The notes under the pieces are model-generated. The model had not been told where the DNA came from and did no database searches. It worked only from the letters and a program-made list of their open reading frames with translations. Shown in pieces: positions 1-12,200 of a DNA stretch of 32,132 nt. Origin of the DNA: Polyrhizophydium stewartii. Taxonomy: Eukaryota > Chytridiomycota > Chytridiomycetes > Rhizophydiales. The translations under genes and the position numbers were made by a program. The stretch's first letter is position 1; every line of letters begins with the position of its first letter. The DNA is taken from positions 1 through 32,132 of the forward strand of contig JADGIZ010000063.1 in the NCBI GenBank assembly GCA_027604665.1, given 5' to 3'.

Positions 1-2
1 AC

Positions 3-134
3 AAGAAGCGGTTTCCGGCACTCCAGTCGCCGATATCGGTCGTATATGCGCACTATGCCGCGCAGCTCGGTGAATCGACACCGGAACAGGTGGAAACCGC
101 TTCGAGGCCTTGTGTGGCAGACCATTTGCACTAG
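3..134 (+). CDS. possible 3' end of an upstream gene (partial)
   Basis: The plus strand is open in frame from base 3 to a TAG at 132-134, about 43 codons beginning KKRFPALQSPISVV. If real, this would be the C-terminus of a gene entering from the left and converging on HYDIN. I recognise no family. Another frame stays open over the same stretch, so the open frame alone is weak evidence. It could equally be untranslated or intergenic sequence. Confidence 0.22.
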   Translation, partial: KKRFPALQSPISVVYAHYAAQLGESTPEQVETASRPCVADHLH

Positions 135-249
135 GCGACGTTGCTTAAGCTGCTCTGTTATGGATCTGTCAATATCATGATCGTACAGGCTAACTTGCCA
201 AGCATTTGTATGACACCTGTTTTTTATGATTCAGTTTGCCACGGCTGTC

Positions 250-255
250 TTTATT
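250..255 (-). terminator. poly(A) signal of HYDIN
   Basis: The minus strand reads AATAAA here, 13 nt past the HYDIN stop codon (271-269). The canonical hexamer and its position suggest a very short 3' UTR for this very long transcript. The cleavage site itself cannot be seen from sequence. Confidence 0.55.
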
Positions 256-268
256 TGTCTGGGCTGCA

Positions 269-3200
269 TTACGCAACGTGGCGCAGATAGTAGATCCAAC
301 TCATGTTGCTGCTGGCGTGGGTGATGGTCAACTTGCCGACGCGAGACGAGTTGGCCTTGGCTGCCGAGGCTCCTGCCTGCTGGCCTTGAGAAGTAAGGCT
401 CGAGCCGGCACCGGCGCCCCCGGAGGCGGCACCAGCCGCGGCAGGCTGCTTATAGCCAATTGTCAGCTGGATCGTCTTTTTCGGCGCGATTGTCTCAGCC
501 GACTTGACAATGAATGCGGGATTATCCTGAGGTACATACAAATGTTAGCCCCGTTGCTTTCTTGCGGCTTTCCGAGCCCGCGCAACGACTCACCACGACA
601 AAGTTAAAGGTCGCGGACGAGCCAAACATGTTTTTGAAAGGCAGAGTCGACGACGAGCCGGACTTGATGAGTATGGGACCCTGTGGCCGAGGTGCGATGG
701 AGTGGCCGTAGAGAGGGCAGATATACTCGCCCCCTGTTGCCGACGAAACCACCAGCTGGGTGCGCGTATCGCCAAGTTTGGACGGTTCGTACGTGATATC
801 CACGGAAATCTCGACACCACCCACCGGGGCTGCTCAGCACGAGTCAGCAATAGCAGCGACGACAGGCGCGGCATGACAACGCGGCTCGATTAGCTTGCCT
901 GCAGGCGCCGAGACGCTTTTTTCAATCAGAAAGTCCGTTGAATCGATCTTGCAGGTGTAGTCGGTGCGAGTCTTGGCATAGCTTGTGAACCGTAATGTTT
1001 GAATCTGACTGCCGCCGAGGCCAACCTTGAAGTGCAAGCTGCGCTCGGGGCCAGCTGGAAGGGCCACAAGCCTCAGATCATACTGGTAAACGCCAAGATC
1101 CGGTGAGTTGAGTGTTACGCGGGCGGTCGATTCGCGTGGCTGGAGCGGGAGGAATTCAATCGTACAGACACCCTCGGATCTGTGGGGAGCAGCGTCAGCG
1201 GCAGCCAAGACACGCAGCAGGCGGTGTCCAATCGTCGACGCACCGTGGCTGGATAGTAAACGAGTGCGAAACAGAAGCATCCGGGTTGCTGGTGGATCCG
1301 CTGAAGGTAGCCGGCGTCTGCAGTGGATTGAAGATGGCAATGTCGCGCGTAACGAGCTGGCGGACGGCAGTCGTCATTTCGTAGTATCCCATGATGCCCG
1401 GCGGGGTGCTTTTGTAGGCGAGGTTGTAGAACTGATATTCCTGCGTTGACTCGTTTCGGAACACGACACGCAAGTTTGTGAGGCCCTCTTTGTACGAGTA
1501 GAAGGTCAGCTTGTAGTCCTTTGAGAGCAGCGGGGGCACGTCGACAAAATCATTGCCCTTGATGATGACGCTTGGGTCGGGCTTTGCTACCTCGTTAACG
1601 ACCTTAAACCGTTGAGGCCGCTTGAGCCAGTTTGTGACGCTCAGGACTTCAGTGAAGGACGTTTTGCACGGGATCTCGCGACTGATGTTCCCTGCTGACA
1701 GTGGTTTGTCGGCCGTGCCGTAGAGCTTGTAGAGAATGCCGCTGCCATCGGGCAGCGGGAAGAAAACCGAGCCTTCGTGCCGCCCGCCTTCGCCAGAGCC
1801 ATTCGTCTCGAGCGGCACAAAGGTCAGGTCATACGACTTGGTGGCGCTCGGCTCAATCTCGATGACCTCCGGCCCGCTCCACACATCGTTCTCGATAATG
1901 GGTCGGACGTGCCACACGGCGCTGGTTTTGTTTGTGAGCTGGATGCTCTTGGTGTCGGGCGAGCGTACGGCGCTTGCAAACTTGACGGCGTCCGTCTGCT
2001 GCGGCTGCGGGATGCACATGCCCGTCAGTGTCAGGTAGATGCTCTGGACGCCGTCGATATTGCACGAAAGATTCTCGTAGCGAATGTCTGGATGGATCTC
2101 TGACGGATGGAAGGTGATCTCGAGCGGGATGTCCATTCCAGGTGAGATGTAGCCCTCGGTAGGCGAAATCGAGAAATCCGGCAGGAACTGCTGCGAGTCC
2201 CAAAAGAACTTGACGCCAATGTCACCAATGTTTTGAAGCTGCATTCGTCGCATCGTGCTGCTCCTTTGCACGACGGCGCCAAAGGGAAGAGTGTCGTTCT
2301 CGAGCCGCACTTCGACTCCTTGGCAGGCACCCGAAACAACAGCCAGCTGCCGAGAAACACCAGGCGCTTCTATAAACAGCTCCTCCGCGAATGCGGGGAT
2401 GCGACGGTGCGGCGCGAACTTGAGATCCACACTCAACGCCGCCTTTGGTCGTAGCGTCAGATCCTCGTACATGGACAAATGCACTCCATAGCTCAATAGT
2501 GTCTCGATGGTAGATGCAGGCCCGATGGAGAACTGCGCCGCCAGCTTACTCTTGTTGGCCAGCTTGAGCGTGCGGACCGAGGAGTGGCCAACGCGCAGCG
2601 CGCCAAAGTTGAGCTGGCGCTGGTCAGCCTCGATGCGATGCTCGACCCCTTCTCCACGTACAGCCACGTCCACAGTCGAGAGTCCGTTGACCTCGAACTT
2701 GATTGCAGTAGAATAGACGGTCTGCTCGCGCGGGAAGAACGATAGCGTGTAAACGGTTGTTTCCTCGGGCCCTAGCGTGTTGAGCCCCCGCTGGATTTCC
2801 ATCCATGACACGTCCGGCGACACAATGTCAATCGAAATGTCTCTCGTGTCCGAGTTTGTGATCTGGAGCGCATGCGTTGCGGCGGTCATACCAGGGCGGA
2901 ACACGAACTCGGCGCCAAAGTCAATGTTCAGGTCCGAGAATCTGATGAGTGGCTTTGTCCCAGTGCCGGAAATGGCAATCGGATACGATCGGCCATTGAC
3001 AATGTGGCACACGGCACGGACACCCCTGACCGCTGCCGCAGACGTTGGCATAAAGGCAATTTCGCAAAAGATTCGCTCTCCCCGTGGCACAGTGCCGATT
3101 TCGGGCGTGATGGTAATCATCGAGGCCGTCTTGCTTCCAGCAAACTTCCATGCATAGTCAAAGTTGAACTTGCCCGAGTTGATAATGTACACTCGCTTGA

Positions 3201-6200
3201 CGCGCTTCTCGTTGAGCTGCACTTGGCCAAAATCAAGCATGTTGTCCGGTGCGGGAGACGCCGCGAGCTCAAAAACGTTGCCGTCGGCAATCTCGGTCTG
3301 TAGTGAGTCGTGGATCTCGTAACCTTCTCCCTTGATATTGATCGTCACTGGCGTCGGCTTCTTGCGGATGTTGCAGACCAGATTGAAGTTGAATGTCTTC
3401 TCAGACGCCGGCGAAAACACAATCTCGATCGGGATCTCCGAGTTTGGGCCAATTGTGCCGGAGCTCGGCGAGAATCGCAGTACAGGGGTGCCCTGCTGGC
3501 CTAGCTCAAATGAAGTGTCGCTGAATGCAAACGCAAACGGCACCAGCTCGCCGTTTGTCAGATGGACGACCTCCTTGACTTGGCGCCCGACGAGAACCGA
3601 CTTGAAGTTGACGTTAGTATGATCGGCGTACACGTTCGGCTCAATTGCTTGCCCGACGAGCAGGAACGGGATGCGGATGCCGTGCTCTAGAATCGTGAAT
3701 GTCCACAGCGACTCCTGTCACGGAGCAGAGGCAAAGTCAGCAAGCATAGAGCCAGCAGGCACCCAACAAAACTTGCCTTGATATCAATCGTCTCGGGGCT
3801 AAACTCAAACATAATCTCGCTCTTCTTATTCGGCGCCACGATGCCCCGCGGCGTGAAGCACTTGAACACTTTGGTGTCCTTTGGGGACTCTTGGCTCCAC
3901 ACAAACTCGTAGCTGAGATTCGTTGGGTTGACGATGTAAAAGCGGTTCATGTTTTTGCTGCGCACGCCGCATGAGCTGAACTCGATGACCTTTGTGTTGG
4001 GCTCGAGTACGGCAGGGACGCCGTCCGTCACGCCTCGATCCGGATTACGACGCTCGCTGGCCACGTAGTCGCTCTCCTCGAGCTCAAAGTGGCAGAGTGG
4101 CCGCAGTGACGTGCCATGCACGGGGATCTGAAGCAGCTTTTGATCTTTTGCCAGGTTGGGCATACTGCAGACAACTAGGTAACGGTAGTCGCCGACGTCC
4201 TCGGGGGAGAACCGAAGCGCAATCATGAACGTCTCGTTTGCCTGGATCGCGCCGACCGCCGGCGTCACCGAAAATGGTACGTTATCCGCGGCATCCACCG
4301 GCGAGCCGTCTTCGTTGCAAATAGTGAATGTGAAGCGAAGCATGACCTTGCCCGGGTTGCGGAGCGAGAAGCGAAAGACGCGGCTTTGGAACATCAGTGT
4401 GCTTTTGAAGTGGACAGACGACGTGTCGCACTCGTACTGCGAAAAGTCCGCAAACGCTGAAAGAAGCATGGTATACTCGGAGGGCGGCGCGAGTCCTTCG
4501 AAAATCGGCTCTGCCAGATGCTCGAGCACCTTGCGTGTCGCAGGCCCGCGAGCGGTGCCATCGGCGCCTACCCAGCGCACAATCTTCATGCGCTCATCCC
4601 ACTCTATATCTTGGGGTGACACAAGGCGGATCTTTGTCGCGCGGATCACCAGAGGCGCGTGCTGGATCTCGCACGGCTGCTTTGGCGAAAACGTTACCGT
4701 AATCTCGCGATCGTTATGCGGCTTGATGTGCGCCACGGCGGGGCTGAATGTAAAATCGGCTGACTCGGAGACCGCAAGCCGGATCCACTCTTGGCAATGG
4801 TTGCGCATTCGGAAAGTCATCTGCTTGCTCTCGCCAATGAAGCAATCAGCGAAGACAATCTCGTTTTCTGCGTCCTCGGGCATGGACTCGAATGTGATGT
4901 CGTCAATGTAGCCCTCGCCGAAGACCTGGATCGACGAGTCTTCAAACGAGTTGTCGAGCACTTTGAGCCGCAGCTCGCCCTCGAGGCGACGCACAGCAGA
5001 TGGTCGACACTTGATGTCAACCGTACGGACTTCCTGCGGCCGCAGACTGTGGTAGATATTGACGAGCGGACAGTCAATGTCGTCATTGTCCTTGACGGCC
5101 CACTCGAGCTTGAACTTGGCCTGGATGATGCCGTCATTGCGCAGCACCAGAGGCAGGGTCTGCGACGAACCAACGAGAAGACGCTTGAACTTGAGCAGCG
5201 GGAGACCCGACTTGGACTTGAGCGTCGGCCGGTCGACCACCACGCGCGGCAGCGTGCCCTCACCTCGCAGCTCAAATGTAAGCGTTCGGTTGCGGCCTTC
5301 CGCAACGTTCTCCACAGTCGCCTCGAAGAGTCCGGCGTACGACTGGATCGAAGTTGGATGGAACGTCACGGTGATGCACTTGTACTCGTGGCTCGGGATT
5401 GTCAGCTTCTTTGGCTCGACGTCAAAGGCAAAGTCAGAGCTGTCGGACTTGCTTTTGCTGCGCGGCTTGGTCGAGAAAGCAATGTCGCAGGCCACCTTGA
5501 ATGGATTCGAGATCTTAAACTGCACCGGAACCTGCTGTCCTGCGAGGTAGGCGCCAAAGTAGAACACGCGGTCTTCTTCGGCGTACACGTTGCTCTGCGA
5601 ATTGAAAAGCTCCAGGCGCTTGCAGACGCTGAGCTCCTCGAAAATGGACACAAAGTCAGTCGTGTTGATACCCGGCACACAGCTCTCGCCGACCAGCCGG
5701 TACTCGAGCACATCCGCGCCGTCGGCAGGCGATCTGTCTGACACATCGAGTCCAATGATCTCCTCATAACTGCCAGGCGTCTCTGCATGAAACTCGACGG
5801 TGATTACGAGTTTGGCCCCCGGCGCGACGGTTCCGCTCGTCGGCGACAACGAAAACGCTCCAAAGCTGACCGTGTCGGTCGGCTTGACCACTTCCTTGCG
5901 GTTGACAGCAACCTTGGCTGCAGGCGGCGATGCAGCTGTACGGACGGGCTTGCCAGGCCGCGAAGTGGTCCGCGGTTTGCTGCCACTCTTCTGCTCGACA
6001 ATGTGCGTGAGCAGCTTGTAGATCGACACTTTAAAGTCAAACTCGCCGAGATTCTCGATCGTGATCTGGCGCGCGGCCTTTGTGCCGTGAACGAGCGCGC
6101 CAAAGTTCAGGTCGCGCACAGGCATGACCGAAAACTTGCTGAAGACCGCACGCGCATTGATCTTGATCGGAATGGACGCAGTGACCTCCCCTGTCGTCGG

Positions 6201-9200
6201 CTCGTACACGACGCACTTGAGCGACGAGCTCTCCTTGATGGTCATCTCGGTTGTTGTTTTAAACGTGATTTGAACGTGGAAGGGCTTGTCCGAAGGTTGA
6301 AGAACGCCTTGCGTCGGCGCAACGACAAAGAATTCGGCAATTGTCGGGTCGTCGAACATGAAGCGGTAGCCGACTTCATATTTGCCCTTGTTCTTGATCA
6401 TGCACATTTGCTTGCCCTCTTCAAAGACCCTGAGCACGCCAAACTCGAGGCCACCGTCGGAGCTCTTGGGAAAATGCAGATCCATGGCAATGTCGTATGC
6501 CTCTGCCGTGACCATGATCGAGACGTCCTGCACAATCCCGCCAATCTTCTCGGCATCACAGACTTCGAGGCGTATGGGACGCTTGACGACTATGGGCTTG
6601 ATGCCCTTGAACTCGGCGGCAACCGCGACCTCCTGGAAGCTCTCAACCATGCCTTCAGCAGGCGTGATCGAAAACTCCTCGCCCAGCGACTCGACACCAG
6701 TCAACTTCCATGCGACCGACATGTGGGTCTGGTTCCTGAGCCTGATTTCACGGCGCTCGCTGCGGCCCAGCAGCATTTTGTCGAAGCTGATGTGCTTCTT
6801 ATCAATCTCCAGCTCCGGCCGGACGCCAATGCAGCCGAGTTTGATAGTATATGGCTCGGGATTATCCTTGACTGATACCACAAACGTGTCCTCGAAATGG
6901 TTGTTGTTGCGCGGATACGCCCACACCGACACGGTTTGTGTCTGCCCTGGGCCAAGATCCATTGTCTGCGGCTCAAAGAAGAACACGTCGCCTTTTACAT
7001 CGTTGCGCAGCGCAAACATAATCTTGATCTCGCAATTGCACGGGTTAATCATCATGAACGTTGCGCGGTTCTCCGGGAAGCGCTCAAGGTATTTCTCTTT
7101 TGGCTTGGACGAAAGCAAGGGGCCAAACTCGTACGTGCCGGTCGAAACAACGTACTCGCCATGCAGCACTGTCTTCTCGTCCTTCTGGCGCCTCCACTTG
7201 CCGAATATCTTTCGAAAGTCGGTGACGATATGATGGTACTGGCACGTGCCCACACAGGGAAGCTGAAATCGGCCCCGCGCGCCTGCCGTCTCGAATGCAA
7301 GGATTTGCTCGAATCTGCCGACGTCGGTCGGATTGAAGCGCAATGTGAGTTCCTTGCGCTCACCCGGCTGGAAAATCCACCGGAACTTGTTTTGCACCAC
7401 CCTCTCGGTGTCCTCCTCGGGTTCCGGCGGCGGGGGCTTTGCCTCGTCGGGGGCCTTGACCGCTGGTTTCGCTTTCTTGGGATCGCCCTTGTTCTGATCA
7501 GCAGCAGGCGTCTTGCTCGATGAATCCTGCTTTGATGACGCAGCCGGCGCAGGGGACGGGCTGGTGACGATCGCCGGCACAGCAGGCAGCGGCTGAGGCA
7601 CCGCATCCTGCGCAGCTGCCTCCTCGTCTTCAGACGCTGGAACCGGTGGGAGTAGCGAAAAGAATCGAGTCATGGATGCGGCGCTGCGATCGCGTGGTGG
7701 CACGAATATCTGCTCCAGGATAGGTGGTGCAATGCGGTCCGTGCCTGCGTGACTCTCTTCCTCCTGGTGAGGAATATGCTCGCACTCGGCCTTGAAAACG
7801 GCATCCTCGTCCATTGCGTTCGCGGCAATGTCGAAGTAGAGAACAGCAGGCTCGTCGCTCGCATGTCCGTCGGCATCCAGAACCTGCCCAGGCGCCGCCG
7901 CGCTCAGAGCCGCAGCTGCAAGTGCCGTTGCGCCGACGGCCGCCTGCTCTGCGACGCCCGAGGCCTTTGCCGCCTTCGGCTTTTTGTCGATCGGGTTCGG
8001 AGCCACCGGCAGCGCCGCTTTACTCGCCGTGGACTTGTCGCTTTCTTTCATGATTGACATGAACACCTCGAGCGTGCCAAAGTACGTCTCGGCGCGGCGG
8101 AATGTCGTTTCGTTGAGAAAAGTGTCCTCGGCGATGCCGAATCGGCTGACAACGTCGTCACCACCCTCTTTCTCGGCGTTGCTGGCATTTACACGATCGG
8201 ACTTGTCCGCAGCGCGCTGTTCCTTGTCGTTGGAACGGTCTGCACGATCGCCGGCCTTACGCGCAGTCTTAGGAGAGCCTGGCGCCTTCGCGACCTTGCC
8301 GCCCTTCCCATCGCTCTTGCTGGTGTTTGGCGCCTTCTCCAACTTCTCCGGGCCTGTCGGACGCCCTCCCACAGGCTTGCGTACCTTGCGGCCTTTTGCC
8401 TTGTCCTCCTCGACCCGTCGCTCGCCGGAGCGATTTGTAACGTCCTCTTCAAGATGTCTGCGCTCGGCCCGCCTTCGATCTTCGATTTCCTTGGCGCGCC
8501 GCTTGTACTTGCGCATGGCCAGATCATATGCGGCACGATCCTGGTCGTTCAGCTGGTCGTAGTCTTCTTCCGACAGCTCGCGGATCTGCAGAGCCTCGAG
8601 CTCTTTGTCCGCAAGAATACGCTGCACCATCACTTCGCGCTCGCGGATCTTGGCAAGATCCAGGCCAATGTGGAACACAGCCACGCGGCGGCCGCGTTCC
8701 GTGAGCATCTTCAGCAGCATGCGCAGCAGCGGGATCGGCGCAATGTACTTGCACTCGAGGCCATCAATCACGTATCCTCGTCGACCTTCGCGGCGCAGAC
8801 GCTGCCGTATGATTTCAAAGATCACCTCTTCAGGGATATTTCCGCAAGCCTCCTCGGCCAGATCGTACGCATGAGGCCCGCCGTCCTCATCCTTTTGATC
8901 TCGCGCATCTCTTCCTTCCTTGCTATGCACGTTCGTGCGATCGCGTTGCGAGGCCTGCTGAAGAAGCTGCTGGGAATGGTATTGCGAAGCGGACTGCATC
9001 TGCTGCTGCGACAGCATCTGCGCCTGTTGGGACTGCTGTTCTTGCTGCTGAGTCATGATCGATTGGGTCTGCGCTTGCTGCTGAAGAAGAGACGATAGAG
9101 GCAGCGGTAACTGCGAGTCCTGCCCCGCCGACGACTGGGTCTGCACCTGCAAGCCGAGCTGCTGCTGCTGCTCCAGCTGCTGCTGCTGCGATAAGATTAA

Positions 9201-12200
9201 TTGCGGCAGCTGCAGTGCCTGCTGCAGTGCCGCGTTCTGCGGCAGCTGCGACGCAAGCTGCTGGTGCAGTTGGTCCTGCATCTGATCTTGGAGTTGATCG
9301 TGCTGAGTGTGATCGAGCTGCTGGGACTGCAAATCGTGCAGCGCATGTTCAGCTTGCTGTTGGGGCAGCTCGTGCAGTAGCTGCTGCGATGGCTGCTGGC
9401 TTTGCTGCGACTGCTGCAGAAGCTGTAGCAATTGGAACTGCGCCGATGCCTGCTGAAGCGGCTGAGTCGGTTGTTCCTGCTGCTGCTGCTGCTCCTGCTG
9501 CTGATGCTGCAGCAGAAAATCTTGTTGCTGCTGCTCTTGCTGCTGTTGCGACAGCAACGACTGCTGTGCTTGCGCAGCCAGAAGCACCGCCGGCCCATGC
9601 CCAGCCTCATCTGCGGTGAGCCCGTTTCGCGACGAGGCCGCGTCCTTGCGGAGCATCGCGTGGTCGATCGCAGAACCACTCGCATCCACCGTGGGCATTG
9701 CCGCCTCGATGATCTCATCGATATTGATGTATGCTTTGCCGTAATGCTGTGCGATACGCTTGGCCTGGGTTGTGCGGCCGCAGAATGGCGGACCATGCAG
9801 GATTACGCTGAAAACTGTTTCCGCAGACTGGGAGTCCTGCGAGCCAGGCTGTCCAGCGCCGGATGCATGCACGCCGCCGGGAACCATGTTCGGACCCATG
9901 ACGCCTCGCGCCAGGCGCGCGGGGAGATCAAGCACGTCGGCGTCAGAGTTGGCTGCGCGCCGCAAGCCGCCATCGGCTTGATCGTCCTGCGCTTCTCGTC
10001 TGAGTTGGCTCAGCAGGCCTGCCGGGAAGTTCGAGCTCTGCAGCATCATCCCCGGGCTTTGCTGTGGCGACCAATGAATGCCCGAGTGCGTTTGTATCGT
10101 CAGCTTTGACGGCACCGACACAGTCGCGCACTGCCAATAAGCGAAGCGTTACCTGAAAGCCCAGCTGCTGCAGCACGCCTGCTGGGGTCAGCTGCGTGGC
10201 CTGTCCAAGCAGCGGCTGCTGAAGCAACTGCCCGTGCTGCAGTAAAAGCTGGCCTTGGCCAAAATATTGCGACTGCACCAGAGGGAGGGGCGTTGCCAAG
10301 GGCTGTCCCGCCATTGCCAGCACGCTCGGCAGTGGAAGCTGGAGAGTCATCGGAGGCGCCTGAAGCCCCGCAGCCTGTTGCTGGGCCTGCGAATGAGCAG
10401 CAGGCGACCCTTGCATCGCTGTGCTTGATTGTTGAGGAGCTGACAGTGACTGCGATGGCTGAGCCGCAGTTTGTTGGGATTGTGGCTGCGTTTGGGCAGA
10501 TTGGGGTGTAGCTGCGGAATGAGACAGAGACGCCTGGTTTGGCTGCTGCACTGCAGCAAGTGCTGGCTGGACCTGAGCTGGCTGAACAGACTGCGCCGAC
10601 GAGAGCTGTGCACCAGGAGTCTGCTGCCCCAGCGCCAACTGTTGTGCCGGCGGGCTGTGGAGTAGCATCGCGGGGCCTGTTCCAGTTATTGCTGGCGTCT
10701 GCAGCGCCTGGCTCTGGATCTTGGCTTTCTGGCGCACGTAGTCGACAATGAATTCAGGGAGCGCGCTGCCAGGCTCGCGAGGTGGCAGAAAGAGCGGCTG
10801 CGCCTCGCTCAGTTGCACCTGCTTCAGGATCTCCTCCTCGTCGCGGAATTGCTGGTCAAAGTCGATCGAGAACACCTCAATCGGGTACTTGATGTGGTTC
10901 TGGATCCAGAACCGAGCCTCGACGCCATCCGAGTGCGGCAGCACAGGCCCGACCACAATACTATCGGGCTCAAACGTAATCAGCGGACGGATGCCCCTGC
11001 CCAAAAGATGAAGCATGCAGGCCTTGGGGTTCATGCTGAGCTTGATCGGGAGTGTGATGTCGTACTCCTTCTCGTCAAGCGGAGAGAATCGTACCATGAA
11101 CGTCGATTTTTCGCCAGGTAGGAGCTGCCCGTTGCGAGGCACGATATCGAATTCTCGCGCAGGTTGCGGGTTGGCGCGCTTCTTGGACTTTTTCGTGCCT
11201 CCTTCTTCATCAAACGTCAACGCCGCCCATTCGCATGCAACCGCGCTTGGATTGTGCACATGCACGAAAAAAGTCTTGCGGTAGCCGCACAAGACCTCGC
11301 CAAAGTCGATTTTGTCGTCCGACAGCTTGATCTCTGGCACCGTGATGGCCGCGCGAAGTGACAGCAGCACGGTTGGCCCGCCAGTGATAGATATTGGGAC
11401 GTCGACCTCGAGCGCGTCTGTCGCATGATGCCGCGCGTGCAACTGAGCCGTAAACTCGATACCCTCGCCGTGCGGAAGTGATTTGATTTTGTCTGGATCA
11501 ACAGAAAAGCCCGTGCCGGTGAGCGCCGTCTTGTCCACGGCGAACGACAAGGCATGGCTCCCGCTGTTGAAAATTCGGAACGTGCGCCGAGCAGTCGTGT
11601 TTCTGATAACAGTACCAAAGTCGCACAGAAAGCGCGAGAGGCGCACGTGCGAGCTCTCGCTCAGATTCATCGTGCGCTTCTCCTTTGCAGCCTTGTGCAC
11701 AACCCCCTTGTGGTAGAGAACGACCGAGCCGGCAAACTTTGCGCGCTGTATCTCGGCAAGGCTCAGCTTCTGGCGCACTTCGTCGGCGAGCTTCTGGACA
11801 AACTCGCGCATCTTGTCGACTAGAACCAGCCGCTCGGCCTCGGCCTCGATCTCAGACGCGTCGGCTTCGCGCATTCCCCTCTTTCGTGCAAGCTCGCCGA
11901 TATACTGATCAAACTTGGGGTCTGCAACGCGCGGAATGTCGATTGTCATGCGCGGGAACACGCTTGCTCCAACGATATGGATTTCGGTGGGCTCAAAGTG
12001 TGCAATCTGTATGAAAAAGCGGTCGTTGACAGCCTCGGGAACGCACGGGCAGAAGCGCACAAGAATGCGCTGGCGTCCCTTTGGCGGTATCGAGCCTTGC
12101 GAAGGCGTAACCACGATCTTGGCGGCAAGCGGCACAGACGGCAGAACAATGACGCTGTAGTCAAAGTGGACCTGGCCAGTGTTGCTGAGAACAATCTCCT

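Noticed and set aside
4791..6875. Plus-strand open frames of 316 and 362 codons
   Set aside because: They lie antisense to the largest HYDIN exon, show no recognisable domain and follow from the codon bias of that exon.
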